This document shows positions 27,648 to 38,134 of a DNA stretch of 64,000 nucleotides, piece after piece. Both the position numbers and the translations under genes were made by a program. The notes below the pieces were generated by a model. That model did no database searches. It was given only the letters and a program-made list of their open reading frames with translations, and was not told the origin of the DNA. Every line of letters starts with the position of its first letter. Position 1 is the first letter of the stretch. Source of the DNA: Massilia sp. Root418 (lineage in GTDB: Bacteria; Pseudomonadota; Gammaproteobacteria; Burkholderiales; Burkholderiaceae_D); contig NZ_LMEC01000001.1 in the NCBI RefSeq assembly GCF_001425265.1, forward strand, positions 516,036-580,035, in the 5' to 3' direction.

Positions 27648-28526
27648 TCAGCCGATAATGCGCAGGGAAAAATCCGTGGCGCGGATGTCCTTGGTCAGGC
27701 TGCCGATGGAAATGCGGTCTACGCCGGTCTCGGCGATGCCGCGCACGGTGTCCAGGTTGACGCCGCCCGAGCCTTCCAGCAGCGCGCGCCCGGCATTGAG
27801 CTGCACTGCCTGGCGCATCATGCCGAGGTCGAAGTTGTCCAGCAGGACCGAAGTGGCGCCGGCAGCCAGCGCTTCCTCCAGCTCCGCCAGGTTCTCCACT
27901 TCCACCTGGATGGTCACGCCTTCGCCCGCAGCCGCGCCGACGCGCTTGGCCGCCACCAGCGCGGCGGTAATGCCGCCAGCGGCCGCGATGTGGTTTTCCT
28001 TGATCAGGATGCCGTCGTACAGCGCCATGCGCTGGTTGGCGCCGCCGCCCACGCGCACCGCATACTTCTGCGCCAGGCGCAGGCCTGGCAGGGTTTTGCG
28101 GGTGTCCAGTATGCGGGCATTGGTGCCCTCCACGACCTGCACGTAGCGCCGCGTGGCGGTCGCCACGCCGGACAGCAGCTGCATGAAGTTGAGCGCCGCG
28201 CGTTCGCCGGTGAGCAGCGCGCGCGACGGGCCTTCCAGCGTGCAGACCGCGCTGTCAGCCTTCATCATGTCGCCTTCAGCGTAATGCCAGGTGACGCTGA
28301 TGCTGCCGTCGACGGCCAGCATCACACCCTCAAACCACGGCGCGCCGCACAGCACGGCATCTTCGCGCACGATCACACGGGCGGTGCTGCGGCCATCCGC
28401 AGGCACCAGCTGCCCGGTCAGGTCGCCGGTGCCGACGTCTTCCAGCAGCGCGGCCAGCAGGTTCGCTTCAAACGCCGCCTTCAGGGGTGCGTCAAATGGG
28501 GCATGGGGGTTGCGCAAGGTGCTCAT
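27648..28526 (-). CDS. nadC: nicotinate-nucleotide pyrophosphorylase (carboxylating)
   Basis: 292 residues. Converts quinolinate and PRPP to nicotinate mononucleotide, CO2 and PPi in NAD synthesis. Family stretches: [15 protein letters not shown] near 30, [17 protein letters not shown] with the following [28 protein letters not shown]-like [29 protein letters not shown] and [21 protein letters not shown]. The ATG at 28526 overlaps the nadA stop as ATGA, so the open frame upstream is not used. Forms an operon with nadA. Confidence 0.96.
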   Translation of the reverse strand: MSTLRNPHAPFDAPLKAAFEANLLAALLEDVGTGDLTGQLVPADGRSTARVIVREDAVLCGAPWFEGVMLAVDGSISVTWHYAEGDMMKADSAVCTLEGPSRALLTGERAALNFMQLLSGVATATRRYVQVVEGTNARILDTRKTLPGLRLAQKYAVRVGGGANQRMALYDGILIKENHIAAAGGITAALVAAKRVGAAAGEGVTIQVEVENLAELEEALAAGATSVLLDNFDLGMMRQAVQLNAGRALLEGSGGVNLDTVRGIAETGVDRISIGSLTKDIRATDFSLRIIG

Positions 28527-29659
28527 GCGGGTCCGATTCCCTGGAAAAGTTTGGCTTCCTGCGCCAGATCGGCACCTGGGGCCACCTTGGCCTTCCTGGC
28601 GGCCGCGAAGTCCAGCATGCGGTCGATGGAGCGCTTGGCCAGCACGCCGACCGCGGGGTCGACGTGGATTTCGTTCTTCATGTTCTCCAGCACATCGGCC
28701 AGGTTCTGCAGGCCGTTCATGGCCATCCACGGGCAGTGCGCGCAGCTCTTGCAGGTGGCGCTGTTGCCGGCGGTGGGCGCTTCAATGAAGGTCTTGCCCG
28801 GCGCGGCGGCGCGCATCTTGTGCAGGATGCCGTTGTCGGTGGCGACGATGAAGGTGTCCGCGTCCATGTTGGCGGCGGCCGCGATCATCTGCGACGTGGA
28901 GCCCACCACGTCGGCCTGCTCCACCACGTTGGCCGGCGACTCGGGGTGCACCAACACCTTGGCGTTCGGGTATTCGGCCTTCAGCAGGTCCAGTTCCACG
29001 CCCTTGAATTCATCGTGCACCAGGCAGGAGCCCTGCCACAGCAGCATGTCGGCGCCGGTCTGCTTCTGGATGTAGGAACCCAGGTGTTTGTCCGGTGCCC
29101 ACAGGATCTTCTTGCCCTGCTCGTGCAGGTGCTTGACGATGTCCAGGCCGATCGACGAGGTCACCATCCAGTCGGCGCGCGCCTTCACGGCGGCGCTGGT
29201 GTTGGCGTACACCACCACGGTGCGGTCCGGATGCTGGTCGCAGAACGCTGTGAACTCGTCGGCCGGGCAGCCCAGGTCCAGCGAGCAGGTCGCATCCAGG
29301 TCCGGCATCAGGATGGTCTTCTCGGGACTGAGGATCTTGGCCGTCTCGCCCATGAAGCGCACGCCCGCCACGACCAGGGTCTTGGCGGGGTGGTCACGGC
29401 CGAAACGCGCCATCTCCAGCGAGTCCGACACGCAGCCGCCGGTTTCCTCGGCCAGGTCCTGCAAGTCGGCGTCGACGTAGTAGTGCGCAACCAGCACTGC
29501 TTCTTTTTCTTTCAGCAGGCGCTTGATGCGCTCCTTGAGGGCAACGCGTTCTTCCGCGCTGGGAGTGGCTGGCGTACGAGCCCAGGCATGCGCAACGCAG
29601 CTGGTTCCTTGTTGCGGATGCTCGTACTCGACTGGCTTGATGGCGAGAGTCTGTTGCAT
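28523..29659 (-). CDS. nadA: quinolinate synthase
   Basis: 378 residues. Condenses iminoaspartate and dihydroxyacetone phosphate to quinolinate using a [4Fe-4S] cluster. Motifs: [21 protein letters not shown] near 55, [34 protein letters not shown] with a cluster Cys, and the C-terminal [18 protein letters not shown]. Directly upstream of nadC with a 4-base overlap, the common NAD operon. Starts 12 bases after the ABC-F gene, so it may be read from the same transcript. Confidence 0.97.
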   Translation of the reverse strand: MQQTLAIKPVEYEHPQQGTSCVAHAWARTPATPSAEERVALKERIKRLLKEKEAVLVAHYYVDADLQDLAEETGGCVSDSLEMARFGRDHPAKTLVVAGVRFMGETAKILSPEKTILMPDLDATCSLDLGCPADEFTAFCDQHPDRTVVVYANTSAAVKARADWMVTSSIGLDIVKHLHEQGKKILWAPDKHLGSYIQKQTGADMLLWQGSCLVHDEFKGVELDLLKAEYPNAKVLVHPESPANVVEQADVVGSTSQMIAAAANMDADTFIVATDNGILHKMRAAAPGKTFIEAPTAGNSATCKSCAHCPWMAMNGLQNLADVLENMKNEIHVDPAVGVLAKRSIDRMLDFAAARKAKVAPGADLAQEAKLFQGIGPA

Positions 29660-29671
29660 GGTGCTCTGAGG

Positions 29672-31273
29672 TTAGTTGATGCCCTGGCTGGTCAGATATT
29701 CTTCGTAGTTGCCGCGGAAGTCGACGATTTCATTTTCCTTGACTTCCAGGATGCGGTTGGCCAGCGAGGAAACGAACTCGCGGTCATGGGAGACGAAGAT
29801 CAGGGTGCCGGCATACTTGTCCAGCGCGATGTTCAGCGACTCGATCGATTCCATGTCCATGTGGTTGGTCGGTTCGTCCAGCAGCAGCACGTTGTGGCGG
29901 CCCAGCATCAGCTTGCCGTACATCATGCGGCCCTTTTCACCGCCCGACAGCACGCGCACGGACTTCTTCACTTCGTCGCCGCCGAACAGCAGGCGGCCCA
30001 GGATGGAACGGACGGCCTGGTCGTCGTCGCCTTCCTTGGTCCAGCGGCCCATCCAGTCGGTCAGCGTCAGGTCGGTGGCGAATTCCTCGGTCGGATCCTG
30101 CGGCATGTAGCCCACGTTGGCGTTTTCCGCCCACTTGATGCGGCCGGTGTCAGCGTTCAGGCCCGTGATCTCTTCGCCGCCGATGCAGCGCAGCAGCGTG
30201 GTTTTACCGGCACCGTTGGCGCCGATGATCGCAATGCGCTCGCCAGCTTCCACCATGATGCTGAAGTTCTTGAACAGCTGGCGGTCGTAGGCCTTGGAGA
30301 TGTTTTCGGTTTCCACGGCCAGGCGGTGCAGTTTCTTCTCGCCGTCGAAGCGCACGAAGGGATAGGCGCGCGAGGACGGTTTCATGTCCTCGACCTTGAT
30401 CTTGTCGATCATCTTGGCGCGCGAGGTAGCCTGGCGGGCCTTGGATTTATTGGCCGAGAAGCGGCGCACGAAGTCCTGCAGCTCGGCGACTTTTTCTTTC
30501 GCCTTGGCGTTGTTGGCCAGTTGCTGGTTGCGGGCCTGAGTCGAGGCCAGCATGTATTCGTCGTAATTGCCCGGATAGATCTTCAGTGTGCCGTAATCCA
30601 TGTCGGCCACGTGGGTGCACACCTGGTTCAGGAAGTGGCGGTCGTGGGAAATGATGATCATGGTGGAGTTGCGCTCGTTCAGCACGTCTTCCAGCCAGCG
30701 GATGGTGTTGATGTCCAGGTTGTTGGTCGGCTCGTCGAGCAGCAGGATGTCCGGGTTCGAGAACAGGGCCTGGGCCAGCAGCACGCGCAGCTTCCAGCCC
30801 GGCGAGACGTTGCTCATCGGTCCCTGGTGCAGCGAGATATCGACGCCGGCGCCCAGCAGCAGTTCGCCCGCGCGCGATTCGGCGGTGTAGCCGTCGTATT
30901 CGGAGACTTTGCCTTCCAGGTCGGCCGCGCGCATGTAGTCGTCGTCGGTGGCGTCCGGGTTGGCGTAGATGGCGTCGCGTTCCTGCATGGCGGCCCACAT
31001 CTCGGTGTGGCCCATCATGACCACGTCCAGCACGCGCATTTCCTCATAGGCGAACTGGTCCTGGCGCAGCTTGCCGAGGCGCTCGTTGACGTCCAGCGCC
31101 ACGTTGCCGGCCGACGGTTCCAGGTCGCCGCCCAGGATTTTCATGAAGGTCGACTTGCCGCAGCCGTTGGCGCCGATCAGGCCATAGCGGTTGCCGTCGC
31201 CGAACTTGACGGAAATATTTTCGAACAGCGGCTTGGCGCCGAACTGCATGGTAATGTTTGCGGTGGATAGCAC
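29672..31273 (-). CDS. ABC-F family ATPase, YbiT-like
   Basis: 533 residues from GTG at 31273 ([20 protein letters not shown], the YbiT start). Two ABC domains: Walker [10 protein letters not shown] and GANGAGKTT, Walker [12 protein letters not shown] and [11 protein letters not shown], signatures NVSPGWK and LSGGEKGR (the first, SPGWK, is atypical), and the connecting linker with a Lys/Arg-rich helix ([15 protein letters not shown]). No membrane segments. ABC-F proteins act at the ribosomal E site during translation; the precise job of YbiT is unclear. Confidence 0.93.
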   Translation of the reverse strand: MLSTANITMQFGAKPLFENISVKFGDGNRYGLIGANGCGKSTFMKILGGDLEPSAGNVALDVNERLGKLRQDQFAYEEMRVLDVVMMGHTEMWAAMQERDAIYANPDATDDDYMRAADLEGKVSEYDGYTAESRAGELLLGAGVDISLHQGPMSNVSPGWKLRVLLAQALFSNPDILLLDEPTNNLDINTIRWLEDVLNERNSTMIIISHDRHFLNQVCTHVADMDYGTLKIYPGNYDEYMLASTQARNQQLANNAKAKEKVAELQDFVRRFSANKSKARQATSRAKMIDKIKVEDMKPSSRAYPFVRFDGEKKLHRLAVETENISKAYDRQLFKNFSIMVEAGERIAIIGANGAGKTTLLRCIGGEEITGLNADTGRIKWAENANVGYMPQDPTEEFATDLTLTDWMGRWTKEGDDDQAVRSILGRLLFGGDEVKKSVRVLSGGEKGRMMYGKLMLGRHNVLLLDEPTNHMDMESIESLNIALDKYAGTLIFVSHDREFVSSLANRILEVKENEIVDFRGNYEEYLTSQGIN

Positions 31274-31347
31274 GACTGGAGGCCCTTAAAGCGGTAAATT
31301 TCACAACCTGACATTCTACCACTCTACGGGCGGGGCGTCAGCCGGGC

Positions 31348-31635
31348 TCAGTGAACATAACGGGCGATGAAATAAACCGCTCCTACCAGCGCGCCTGCGA
31401 CGCCAATGATGCGCCAAGTCATCAGTTGCAACTCCTTGTGGATCTCCACACGCAAGGCCCCTTCTGCCCGCACCAGGTCTTCCTTGGTCACATAATTTGA
31501 ACGAATAACCTCCACGGTAGTCCTCACGGCCACCATTTCCTTTTCCAAGTTGATAATACGGGAGAGCATAGCTCTATCATTGGCACGGCGCGGCAGGAAG
31601 TCAAGCGAGGCCGGCGGCTGGTCGTTGGAGTTCAT
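31348..31635 (-). CDS. small C-tail-anchored coiled-coil membrane protein
   Basis: 95 residues from ATG at 31635 (GGAG five bases upstream; the adjacent ATG at 31638 is too close). Charged N-terminus, coiled coil RIINLEKEMVAVRTTVEVIR, short amphipathic segment VTKEDLVRAEGALRVEIHKE, then one C-terminal helix IIGVAGALVGAVYFIARYV. The build resembles XhlA/DUF1640-like proteins but I cannot name the family. The protein at 59206-60294 has the same plan in much longer form. No evident link to its neighbours. Confidence 0.7.
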   Translation of the reverse strand: MNSNDQPPASLDFLPRRANDRAMLSRIINLEKEMVAVRTTVEVIRSNYVTKEDLVRAEGALRVEIHKELQLMTWRIIGVAGALVGAVYFIARYVH

Positions 31636-31720
31636 CATCGCTCCAGGCTGAGGATGGGGAAGATCCATTGTCCGCCTGGCGATCCGGACGTGGTTTGCGC
31701 CGGGTCAAACGGACGCGCTA

Positions 31721-32671
31721 TCAGCGCGAGCCATGCCCCAGTGTGGGGTAGCCACTGGCGGTCAGCTCGAAGGCGCCGGAAGGGTCGGACAGCAGCCGCG
31801 CCTGGGCGCCGAACGGCAAGGTGCAGCGCTCCTTGATGTGGCCGAACGGCAGCCCGGTCAGCACCGGTATCGCCAGGCGCGAACGGATGTAGGCCAGCAT
31901 GGCGTCGAAGTCGTAGCCGTTGTCGAAGGCCGCCAGCCTGTAGCCTGATACGTCGCCCAGCACCAGCGCCTTCTGCTTGTCCAGAACACCCGCGTGCAGC
32001 AGCTGCAGCAGCATGCGTTCGATGCGGTACGGATGCTCGTTGATGTCTTCCACGAACAGGATGCCATCGTCCATCCGGGCGAAATACGGCGTGCCCAGCA
32101 GATGCACCAGCATGGCCAGGTTGCCGCCCCAAAGCGTGCCCTGCACGTCCACCACCGGGTTGCCGGCGCCGGTGCCGCGCACCGTGTGCGCCGGGCCGCG
32201 CAGGCAGTCCCAGAACTGGTTCAGCGTGTAGTCCACCGGCTCGTCGCGGATGAAATCATCGCAGACCATCGGGCCGGCAAAGCTGATGGCGCCCGTGGCC
32301 TGCATCAAGCCCATGTGGAAGGCGGTGAAGTCGCTGTAGCCGACGAACAGCTTGCCGCTGTCGGCCATGGCGCGGAAATCGATCTGGGGCAGGATGCGGC
32401 TGATGCCGTAGGAACCGCGCAACGCCATCACCACCTGCACGGCCGGATCGGCCGCCGCTGCATTCAGCTGCGCCAGGCGCGCCTCGTCGGTGCCGCCGAA
32501 ACGCTGGAACTTGCGTTCGGGCTCGTAGTAATTGTGCACCACGCAGCCTTGCGCCTCCATGCGCGCGATACCGCGCGCCAGCGCTGCCTCGTCCAGTGCG
32601 TAGCCGCCTGGCGCGGCAATGGCTATCCCGATTTTTTGCGTACTCAAATTCGTCCGATCCCAGGTATGCAC
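31721..32671 (-). CDS. ldcA: LD-carboxypeptidase (S66 family)
   Basis: 316 residues if GTG at 32671 is used; a TTG eight codons later (before STQKIGIAIAAPGGY) is also possible, and neither has a strong ribosome site. S66 features: RGSYGISRILPQID, the nucleophile in GYSDFTAFH near 110, the catalytic Glu in EDINEHPYRIERM and the His in GLPFGHIKERCTLPFG. It removes the terminal D-Ala from murein tetrapeptides in cytoplasmic peptidoglycan recycling. The stop codon sits inside a small hairpin (31714-31728). Nine bases after the alpha/beta hydrolase gene. Confidence 0.92.
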   Translation of the reverse strand: MHTWDRTNLSTQKIGIAIAAPGGYALDEAALARGIARMEAQGCVVHNYYEPERKFQRFGGTDEARLAQLNAAAADPAVQVVMALRGSYGISRILPQIDFRAMADSGKLFVGYSDFTAFHMGLMQATGAISFAGPMVCDDFIRDEPVDYTLNQFWDCLRGPAHTVRGTGAGNPVVDVQGTLWGGNLAMLVHLLGTPYFARMDDGILFVEDINEHPYRIERMLLQLLHAGVLDKQKALVLGDVSGYRLAAFDNGYDFDAMLAYIRSRLAIPVLTGLPFGHIKERCTLPFGAQARLLSDPSGAFELTASGYPTLGHGSR

Positions 32672-32679
32672 CCGGGCGT

Positions 32680-33591
32680 TCAGGCAGCCTGGGAATGCCG
32701 GGCCATCTTACCCTGCACGTGCGGATCGATCAAGGCGAGCAGCCGGCCGATCAGCTGCGGCGGCATGTCGTGCCCCATGCCTTCGATGATGTGCAAGGCG
32801 GCCCCCTCGATCTGGCTGGCGGTGTCGATCCCGCAAGCCACCGGCACCAGCGGATCGTTGGCGCCGTGGATCACCAGCGTGGGCTTGCGGATTTGCTTCA
32901 GCAGCCGGCTGCGGTCGCCGTTCGCAGCGATCGCCACCAGCTGGCGCGCCACGCCCGCCGGGCACAGGCTGCGGTCCAGCGTGCGGCCGATGTTGGCGCG
33001 CAGCTCATGCTCGGGCATCGGAAAATCCGGGCTGCCGATCACGCGGAAAGTCTCCACCATATGCCCGATCAGCTGCTCGCGCGTGGCGCCAGACGGCGCT
33101 GGCCTGAGCAGCGAATTGCGCGCCGCGCGGGTCGGCCCCGGCAAGCCGCGCCTGCCGCTGCTGGACATGATGGAGGTCAGGCTGCGCGTGCGCCGCGCGT
33201 GGCGCGCCGCGAACACCTGCGCGATCATGCCGCCCATGGACACGCCGATCACATGCGCCTCCGGTATCTGCAGGTGCTCCAGCAGGCCGTGCGCGTCGTC
33301 CGCCATGTCTTCCAGCGTATAGGCCGGGCGCAGCGGCCAGCCGACGATATTCTTCAGATAGGACAGCGGCAAGTTGGGCACGCCCGCGCCGTCGAACTTG
33401 GTGGACAGGCCGCTGTCGCGGTTGTCGTAGCGGATCACGTGGCAGCCGCGCTGCACCAGGCCGTCGACGAATGCCTGCGGCCACGAGATCAGCTGCATGC
33501 CCAGTCCCATGATCAGCAGCACCGGCGCCCCGGCAGGATCGCCACTGGTTTCGTAAGCGATGGTGACACCGTTGGCGAGGGCAGTAGGCAT
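32680..33591 (-). CDS. alpha/beta hydrolase
   Basis: 303 residues from ATG at 33591. Oxyanion region LLIMGLGMQLISWP, nucleophile elbow GVSMGGMIAQ near 110, acid in VIHGANDPLVPV and His in EGMGHDMPP. This resembles the group annotated as aclacinomycin methylesterase-like or epoxide/lipid hydrolases. It starts two bases after the upstream hydrolase and ends nine bases before ldcA, suggesting one operon. The long open frame upstream of the ATG belongs to the neighbour's region and is not used. Confidence 0.9.
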   Translation of the reverse strand: MPTALANGVTIAYETSGDPAGAPVLLIMGLGMQLISWPQAFVDGLVQRGCHVIRYDNRDSGLSTKFDGAGVPNLPLSYLKNIVGWPLRPAYTLEDMADDAHGLLEHLQIPEAHVIGVSMGGMIAQVFAARHARRTRSLTSIMSSSGRRGLPGPTRAARNSLLRPAPSGATREQLIGHMVETFRVIGSPDFPMPEHELRANIGRTLDRSLCPAGVARQLVAIAANGDRSRLLKQIRKPTLVIHGANDPLVPVACGIDTASQIEGAALHIIEGMGHDMPPQLIGRLLALIDPHVQGKMARHSQAA

Positions 33592-33593
33592 GA

Positions 33594-34406
33594 TCAGTAC
33601 CATCCAAAAAGGTTTTGGAACAGCGGCGTGCGCCGGGGATCGCGGTACAGCAGCTTCTTGATGCCGGTGTGCGCCACATGGTCGAAACGGCGCCACTGGC
33701 CTTCGGGCTGCGCCAGCCGGTCCGCCACGGCAAACAGCGCGGTGGGGTTGGCGCCCATGCCGAGATGGCTCGCATGCACTTCGATGTTTTCGGAGCCGGC
33801 CGTCTCCTCCTCCATGCTGCACTGCCAGGCCACCACGCCGTCGGTACGGCTGAAGATGGAAGTGGTTGGCACGGGCGGGCGCTGCTTCAGGGCGGCAAAG
33901 CGCGCCGCATCGATCTCCTTTTCGCCCGACACCAGCTGGTACACGCGCCAGGCGTTGGTCGCCTTCGGATGGCAGGCAAACGGCGAGCCTAGGGTGACCA
34001 CCACGCGTACCTTATCGGGCATCAGTTTGGCGATCTCGCGCGCGTACACGCCTCCCAGGCTCCAGCCCACCAGGCTGACTTTGCGTCCCGTGCGCCGGTG
34101 GATCTCCTCGATGCGGTCCCTGCACGCCTCCAGCACGCCGGGCCGCGGGCCGAAATTCAGCCCCTGCTCCCACGCATAGGTGTCGTAGCCCCGGACGCTG
34201 AGGAAGCGCCGCAAGACGATGGTGGTGGTGTCGCCTGCCGCCAGGCCGGGAAACACCATGACAGGATGGCCGTCGCCGGCGGGCGCCAGGCGGGCGAAAG
34301 GGTAAGCCGCGAAAGCTGCGCCCAGTTCCCAGGGCGCACGCAACTCCAGGGCAAGGCGCACCACGCCAGGTGCGCTCTCGTCTGCTATCTGTTTGGGGGA
34401 CCGCAT
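33594..34406 (-). CDS. alpha/beta hydrolase, lipase-like
   Basis: 270 residues from ATG at 34406 with AGGAG eight bases upstream. VMVFPGLAAGDTTTIVLRRF holds the oxyanion region, VSLVGWSLGGVYARE the G-x-S-x-G elbow, SRTDGVVAWQ the acid and EVHASHLGMG the His. Similar proteins are often annotated as esterase/lipase or triacylglycerol-lipase-like. It is followed two bases later by the second hydrolase. No signal peptide was recognised, so it is cytoplasmic. The substrate is unknown. Confidence 0.87.
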   Translation of the reverse strand: MRSPKQIADESAPGVVRLALELRAPWELGAAFAAYPFARLAPAGDGHPVMVFPGLAAGDTTTIVLRRFLSVRGYDTYAWEQGLNFGPRPGVLEACRDRIEEIHRRTGRKVSLVGWSLGGVYAREIAKLMPDKVRVVVTLGSPFACHPKATNAWRVYQLVSGEKEIDAARFAALKQRPPVPTTSIFSRTDGVVAWQCSMEEETAGSENIEVHASHLGMGANPTALFAVADRLAQPEGQWRRFDHVAHTGIKKLLYRDPRRTPLFQNLFGWY

Positions 34407-34495
34407 TGAATCTCCTGCACACGGGTAATGCTTCTTGCCGTTTGCACCAGCACAGCACCAGAATAGCACCAACCGCTGAGCAGGGGGAACACGAA

Positions 34496-34515
34496 TGCGG
34501 GCGGCGGCGCCCGCA
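34496..34515 (-). terminator. probable terminator of the queE-queD-tadA run
   Basis: Perfect 8-bp GC stem TGCGGGCG / CGCCCGCA with a 4-base loop, 8 bases after the tadA stop. The downstream tract on the tadA strand is only TTCGTGTT, so the U-run is weak. Confidence 0.55.
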
Positions 34516-34522
34516 GTGGCTT

Positions 34523-35477
<955 letters not shown>

Positions 35478-35492
35478 ATTGATTCTTGAGTC

Positions 35493-36128
35493 TTAAGGTA
35501 TTTGCAGCAGTTTATGGGTTTGCAGGCTCAGCTTCCATTTCGGATTGCGCTTGCAGGTTTCGATCGCCAGCGTGGTATTGAATTCGGCCAGCGGGCCGTC
35601 CATCGGCTGCACGAAGAAGTTCTCGAAGTCCAGCCCCTCGTAGGCCGCCAGGTCCTGATCCTTTTGCGGGATCACCACCTTGATTTCATTGCCTTTTTGG
35701 ACAACCAGCTTGGAACCCATCTTCGGGCTCACGCAGATCCAGTCCACGCCTTCGGGCACCGGCAAGGTACCGTTGGTTTCGATCGCGATTTCAAAGCCCG
35801 CCGCGTGCATGGCGGCGATCAGCGCCGCGTCCAGCTGCAACAGCGGCTCACCGCCGGTGAACACCACGTACTTACTGGCCGGATAGGTTTCCGGCCACAG
35901 GCTGTTGATCACCTCTGCCAGGACCTGCGGGGTGGCGAACTTGCCGCCGCGCTCGCCGTCCGTGCCGACAAAGTCGGTGTCGCAGAACTGGCAGACCGCC
36001 GTGGCGCGGTCGCTTTCGCGGCCGGTCCACAGGTTGCAACCGGCGAAACGGCAGAACACGGCCGGACGGCCGGCGTGGGCACCCTCGCCTTGCAAGGTGT
36101 AGAAAATCTCTTTGATGCTGTAAGTCAC
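35493..36128 (-). CDS. queE: 7-carboxy-7-deazaguanine synthase
   Basis: 211 residues from GTG at 36128 (VTYSIKEIFYTLQGEG); a TTG at 36149 would add seven residues not found in relatives. Radical-SAM enzyme of queuosine synthesis. Instead of CX3CX2C it has CX14CX2C, starting in FAGCNLW and ending in AVCQFC, the known betaproteobacterial variant. VVFTGGEPLLQLD and the ETNGTLPVP stretch follow. First gene of queE-queD-tadA. Confidence 0.95.
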   Translation of the reverse strand: MTYSIKEIFYTLQGEGAHAGRPAVFCRFAGCNLWTGRESDRATAVCQFCDTDFVGTDGERGGKFATPQVLAEVINSLWPETYPASKYVVFTGGEPLLQLDAALIAAMHAAGFEIAIETNGTLPVPEGVDWICVSPKMGSKLVVQKGNEIKVVIPQKDQDLAAYEGLDFENFFVQPMDGPLAEFNTTLAIETCKRNPKWKLSLQTHKLLQIP

Positions 36129-36174
36129 GATGATTAACCCGATAGTCAACCTTCAATTATAGCCGAAAGCGGGC

Positions 36175-36208
36175 TAGCCATAAACTGTTGCAATGATGTT
36201 AGCCATAA
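36175..36208. repeat. 9-bp direct repeat in the queE/kinase gap
   Basis: TAGCCATAA occurs at 36175-36183 and 36200-36208, 25 bases apart; a weaker relative (TAGCCGAAA) starts at 36160. The site lies in the divergent gap and may bind a regulator of queE or of the kinase. Function is inference. Confidence 0.35.
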
Positions 36209-36272
36209 GGCACAGCCGATTGACAGTTTGATATTTAACAAAGTGCACTAATTGCGTTCAGGATATTTTCAT

Positions 36273-36288
36273 AGCTGTCCCGACAGCT
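36273..36288 (+). promoter_or_regulatory. 16-bp inverted repeat abutting the kinase ribosome site
   Basis: AGCTGTC-CC-GACAGCT lies directly before GGAG (36289-36292), which serves the ATG at 36299. It can act as an operator or, in RNA, as a small stem beside the ribosome site. Confidence 0.4.
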
Positions 36289-36298
36289 GGAGCCTGCC

Positions 36299-37075
36299 AT
36301 GACCGCATTCCATGTTGAAATCCTGTCCGCGTGCGCAGCGCTGCTGGCAGCCCTTTCGCTGGCACTGCTGTGGCGCTGCCGCCGGCTGGAACGTGCGCTG
36401 CACGCCGCCGGCGCGGCCGGCGCTGGCCTGCTGCACGAGGAACGCCTGCGCATCGCCAGCGACATCCACGACGACCTGGGGCAAAACCTGCTCACGCTGA
36501 AAATGGAACTGGCGGCGCTGCAGAACCAGCCCGGCCTGCCGGCGGCCGCGCGCCGCCACCTGGCCACGCTGCTGGCGCACACCGACGCCGCCGTACGCTC
36601 GCTGCGCGGCGTCATCAACGGCCTGAGGCCGGTGGGGCTGGAACAGGGCCTGCGCTGCGCGGTGGAGCGGCAACTGACGGAATTCTCCCGCATCAACGGC
36701 ATCCATTACCAGCTCGAATCAGCGCAATACGGCAGCGACGCCGCCTGCCCGGCCGACGCCACCGTGTTCCGCGTGCTGCAGGAATCGCTGTCCAACATCG
36801 CGCGCCACGCCGGCGCCACCGAAGTACGCATCGCCCTCTGCCGCAACGCGCACGAACTGAGCATGACGGTGCGCGACAACGGCGTCGGCATGAGCGAAGG
36901 CCCGCCGCGCCAGGGTTGCGGCCTGCTGGGCATCGAGCACCGCGTGGCAGCCGCCGGCGGCTGCTTCGTGCTGGCCAGCACGCCAGGCCAGGGTACCGCG
37001 CTCACCATTTCCATTCCCACCGCCGCCAGGGCGGCCAATCAACCGTCTTTTGTTCCGCATCAAGCCAGCCGTTGA
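36299..37075 (+). CDS. orphan sensor histidine kinase, NarL-partner type
   Basis: 258 residues. One membrane helix (ILSACAALLAALSLALLW), almost no outer domain, a HisKA_3 dimerisation helix with the phospho-His in RIASDIHDDLGQNLLTLKME (residue ~59), then a HATPase (LQESLSNIARHA, RDNGVGMSE, GCGLLGIEHRV). The partner should be a LuxR/NarL-type response regulator, but none is in this window. The tail after SIPTAAR is unstructured. It stands alone upstream of a diguanylate cyclase, 72 bases apart. Confidence 0.88.
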   Translation: MTAFHVEILSACAALLAALSLALLWRCRRLERALHAAGAAGAGLLHEERLRIASDIHDDLGQNLLTLKMELAALQNQPGLPAAARRHLATLLAHTDAAVRSLRGVINGLRPVGLEQGLRCAVERQLTEFSRINGIHYQLESAQYGSDAACPADATVFRVLQESLSNIARHAGATEVRIALCRNAHELSMTVRDNGVGMSEGPPRQGCGLLGIEHRVAAAGGCFVLASTPGQGTALTISIPTAARAANQPSFVPHQASR

Positions 37076-37147
37076 ATTGCCGCAGCACAATGAATTGAAG
37101 CAACGGATCGCAGTAAAACGCGCAGCACAAATAAAAAAAGGAATCGT

Positions 37148-38134
37148 ATGCCACAGGTTCTGCATCTGTTCGACCCGGCGGAGACCGGCCCGCAGCAAGG
37201 CCTGGCGCTCAGGCTCATGGAGCTGCTGGTGATCCCCACTTTCGTACTCGACCTGCATGGGCGGGTGCTGATCTGGAACCGTGCCTGCGAACGGCTGACC
37301 GGCGTGAAAGCTGCCGAAGTGCTGGGCACCGCCGACCACTGGCGCTGCTTCTACCACCAGCCACGCCCCACGCTGGCCGATCTGGTGGTGCAGGGCCGCA
37401 GCGGCGATGCCGGCCAGCTCTACGACCGCCACGTGCGCCGCGCCGAGGAGGAAGAAAGCCTGACCGCCGAGAACTGGTGCGACATGCCCCGCCTTGGGCG
37501 CAGCCGCTACCTGGCGGTGGACGCCAGCCCCATCCGCGACACGGACGGCACCATCGTGGCCGTGGTGGAAACCCTGCGCGACCTGACCGACGAAAAGAAG
37601 GCCCAGATCGCGCTGGAGCAGCTGGCCACGCGCGACGGCCTCACCGGCCTGGCCAACCGGCGCTGCTTCGACGGCACCCTGCACGCCGAGTGGCAGCGCG
37701 CCCTGCGCCAGCAGCAGCCGCTGTCGCTGCTGATGGTCGATGTCGACAACTTCAAGCAATACAACGACGCCTACGGCCACCTGGGCGGCGACGAATGCCT
37801 GAAACGCATCGCCACGGCGGTGGCCAGCGAGATGCGCGCCAACGACCTGGTGGCACGCTACGGCGGCGAGGAATTCGCGGTGATCCTGCCCAACCAGTCC
37901 CTCAAAGGCGCGGCCATCGTGGCGGAGCGCATCCGCTGCCGCGTGGAGCAGCTGCAGCTGCCCAACCTGGGCGCGGGCAAGCAGTTCGTCACGGTGAGCA
38001 TAGGCGCCGCCACCGCCCTGCCGGCGCCGGAGAACGAAACCTCCCAGCTGGTTGCCACCGCCGACGCGGCGCTGTACCGCGCCAAGCACATGGGCCGCAA
38101 CCGCATCAGTCTCACGCAAGAAGGGGATGCCTAG
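37148..38134 (+). CDS. PAS-GGDEF diguanylate cyclase
   Basis: 328 residues, soluble. PAS domain ~25-150 (PTFVLDLHGRVLIWNRACER), then GGDEF ~170-325 with the intact catalytic GGEEF in VARYGGEEFAVILP. An RxxD inhibitory site (RAND) lies five residues before it, so product inhibition is expected. LTGLANRRCFDGTL and MVDVDNFKQYNDAYGHLGGDE are canonical. It should make c-di-GMP in response to a PAS-sensed signal. Its stop shares a CTAG with the stop of the convergent protease gene. Confidence 0.93.
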   Translation: MPQVLHLFDPAETGPQQGLALRLMELLVIPTFVLDLHGRVLIWNRACERLTGVKAAEVLGTADHWRCFYHQPRPTLADLVVQGRSGDAGQLYDRHVRRAEEEESLTAENWCDMPRLGRSRYLAVDASPIRDTDGTIVAVVETLRDLTDEKKAQIALEQLATRDGLTGLANRRCFDGTLHAEWQRALRQQQPLSLLMVDVDNFKQYNDAYGHLGGDECLKRIATAVASEMRANDLVARYGGEEFAVILPNQSLKGAAIVAERIRCRVEQLQLPNLGAGKQFVTVSIGAATALPAPENETSQLVATADAALYRAKHMGRNRISLTQEGDA

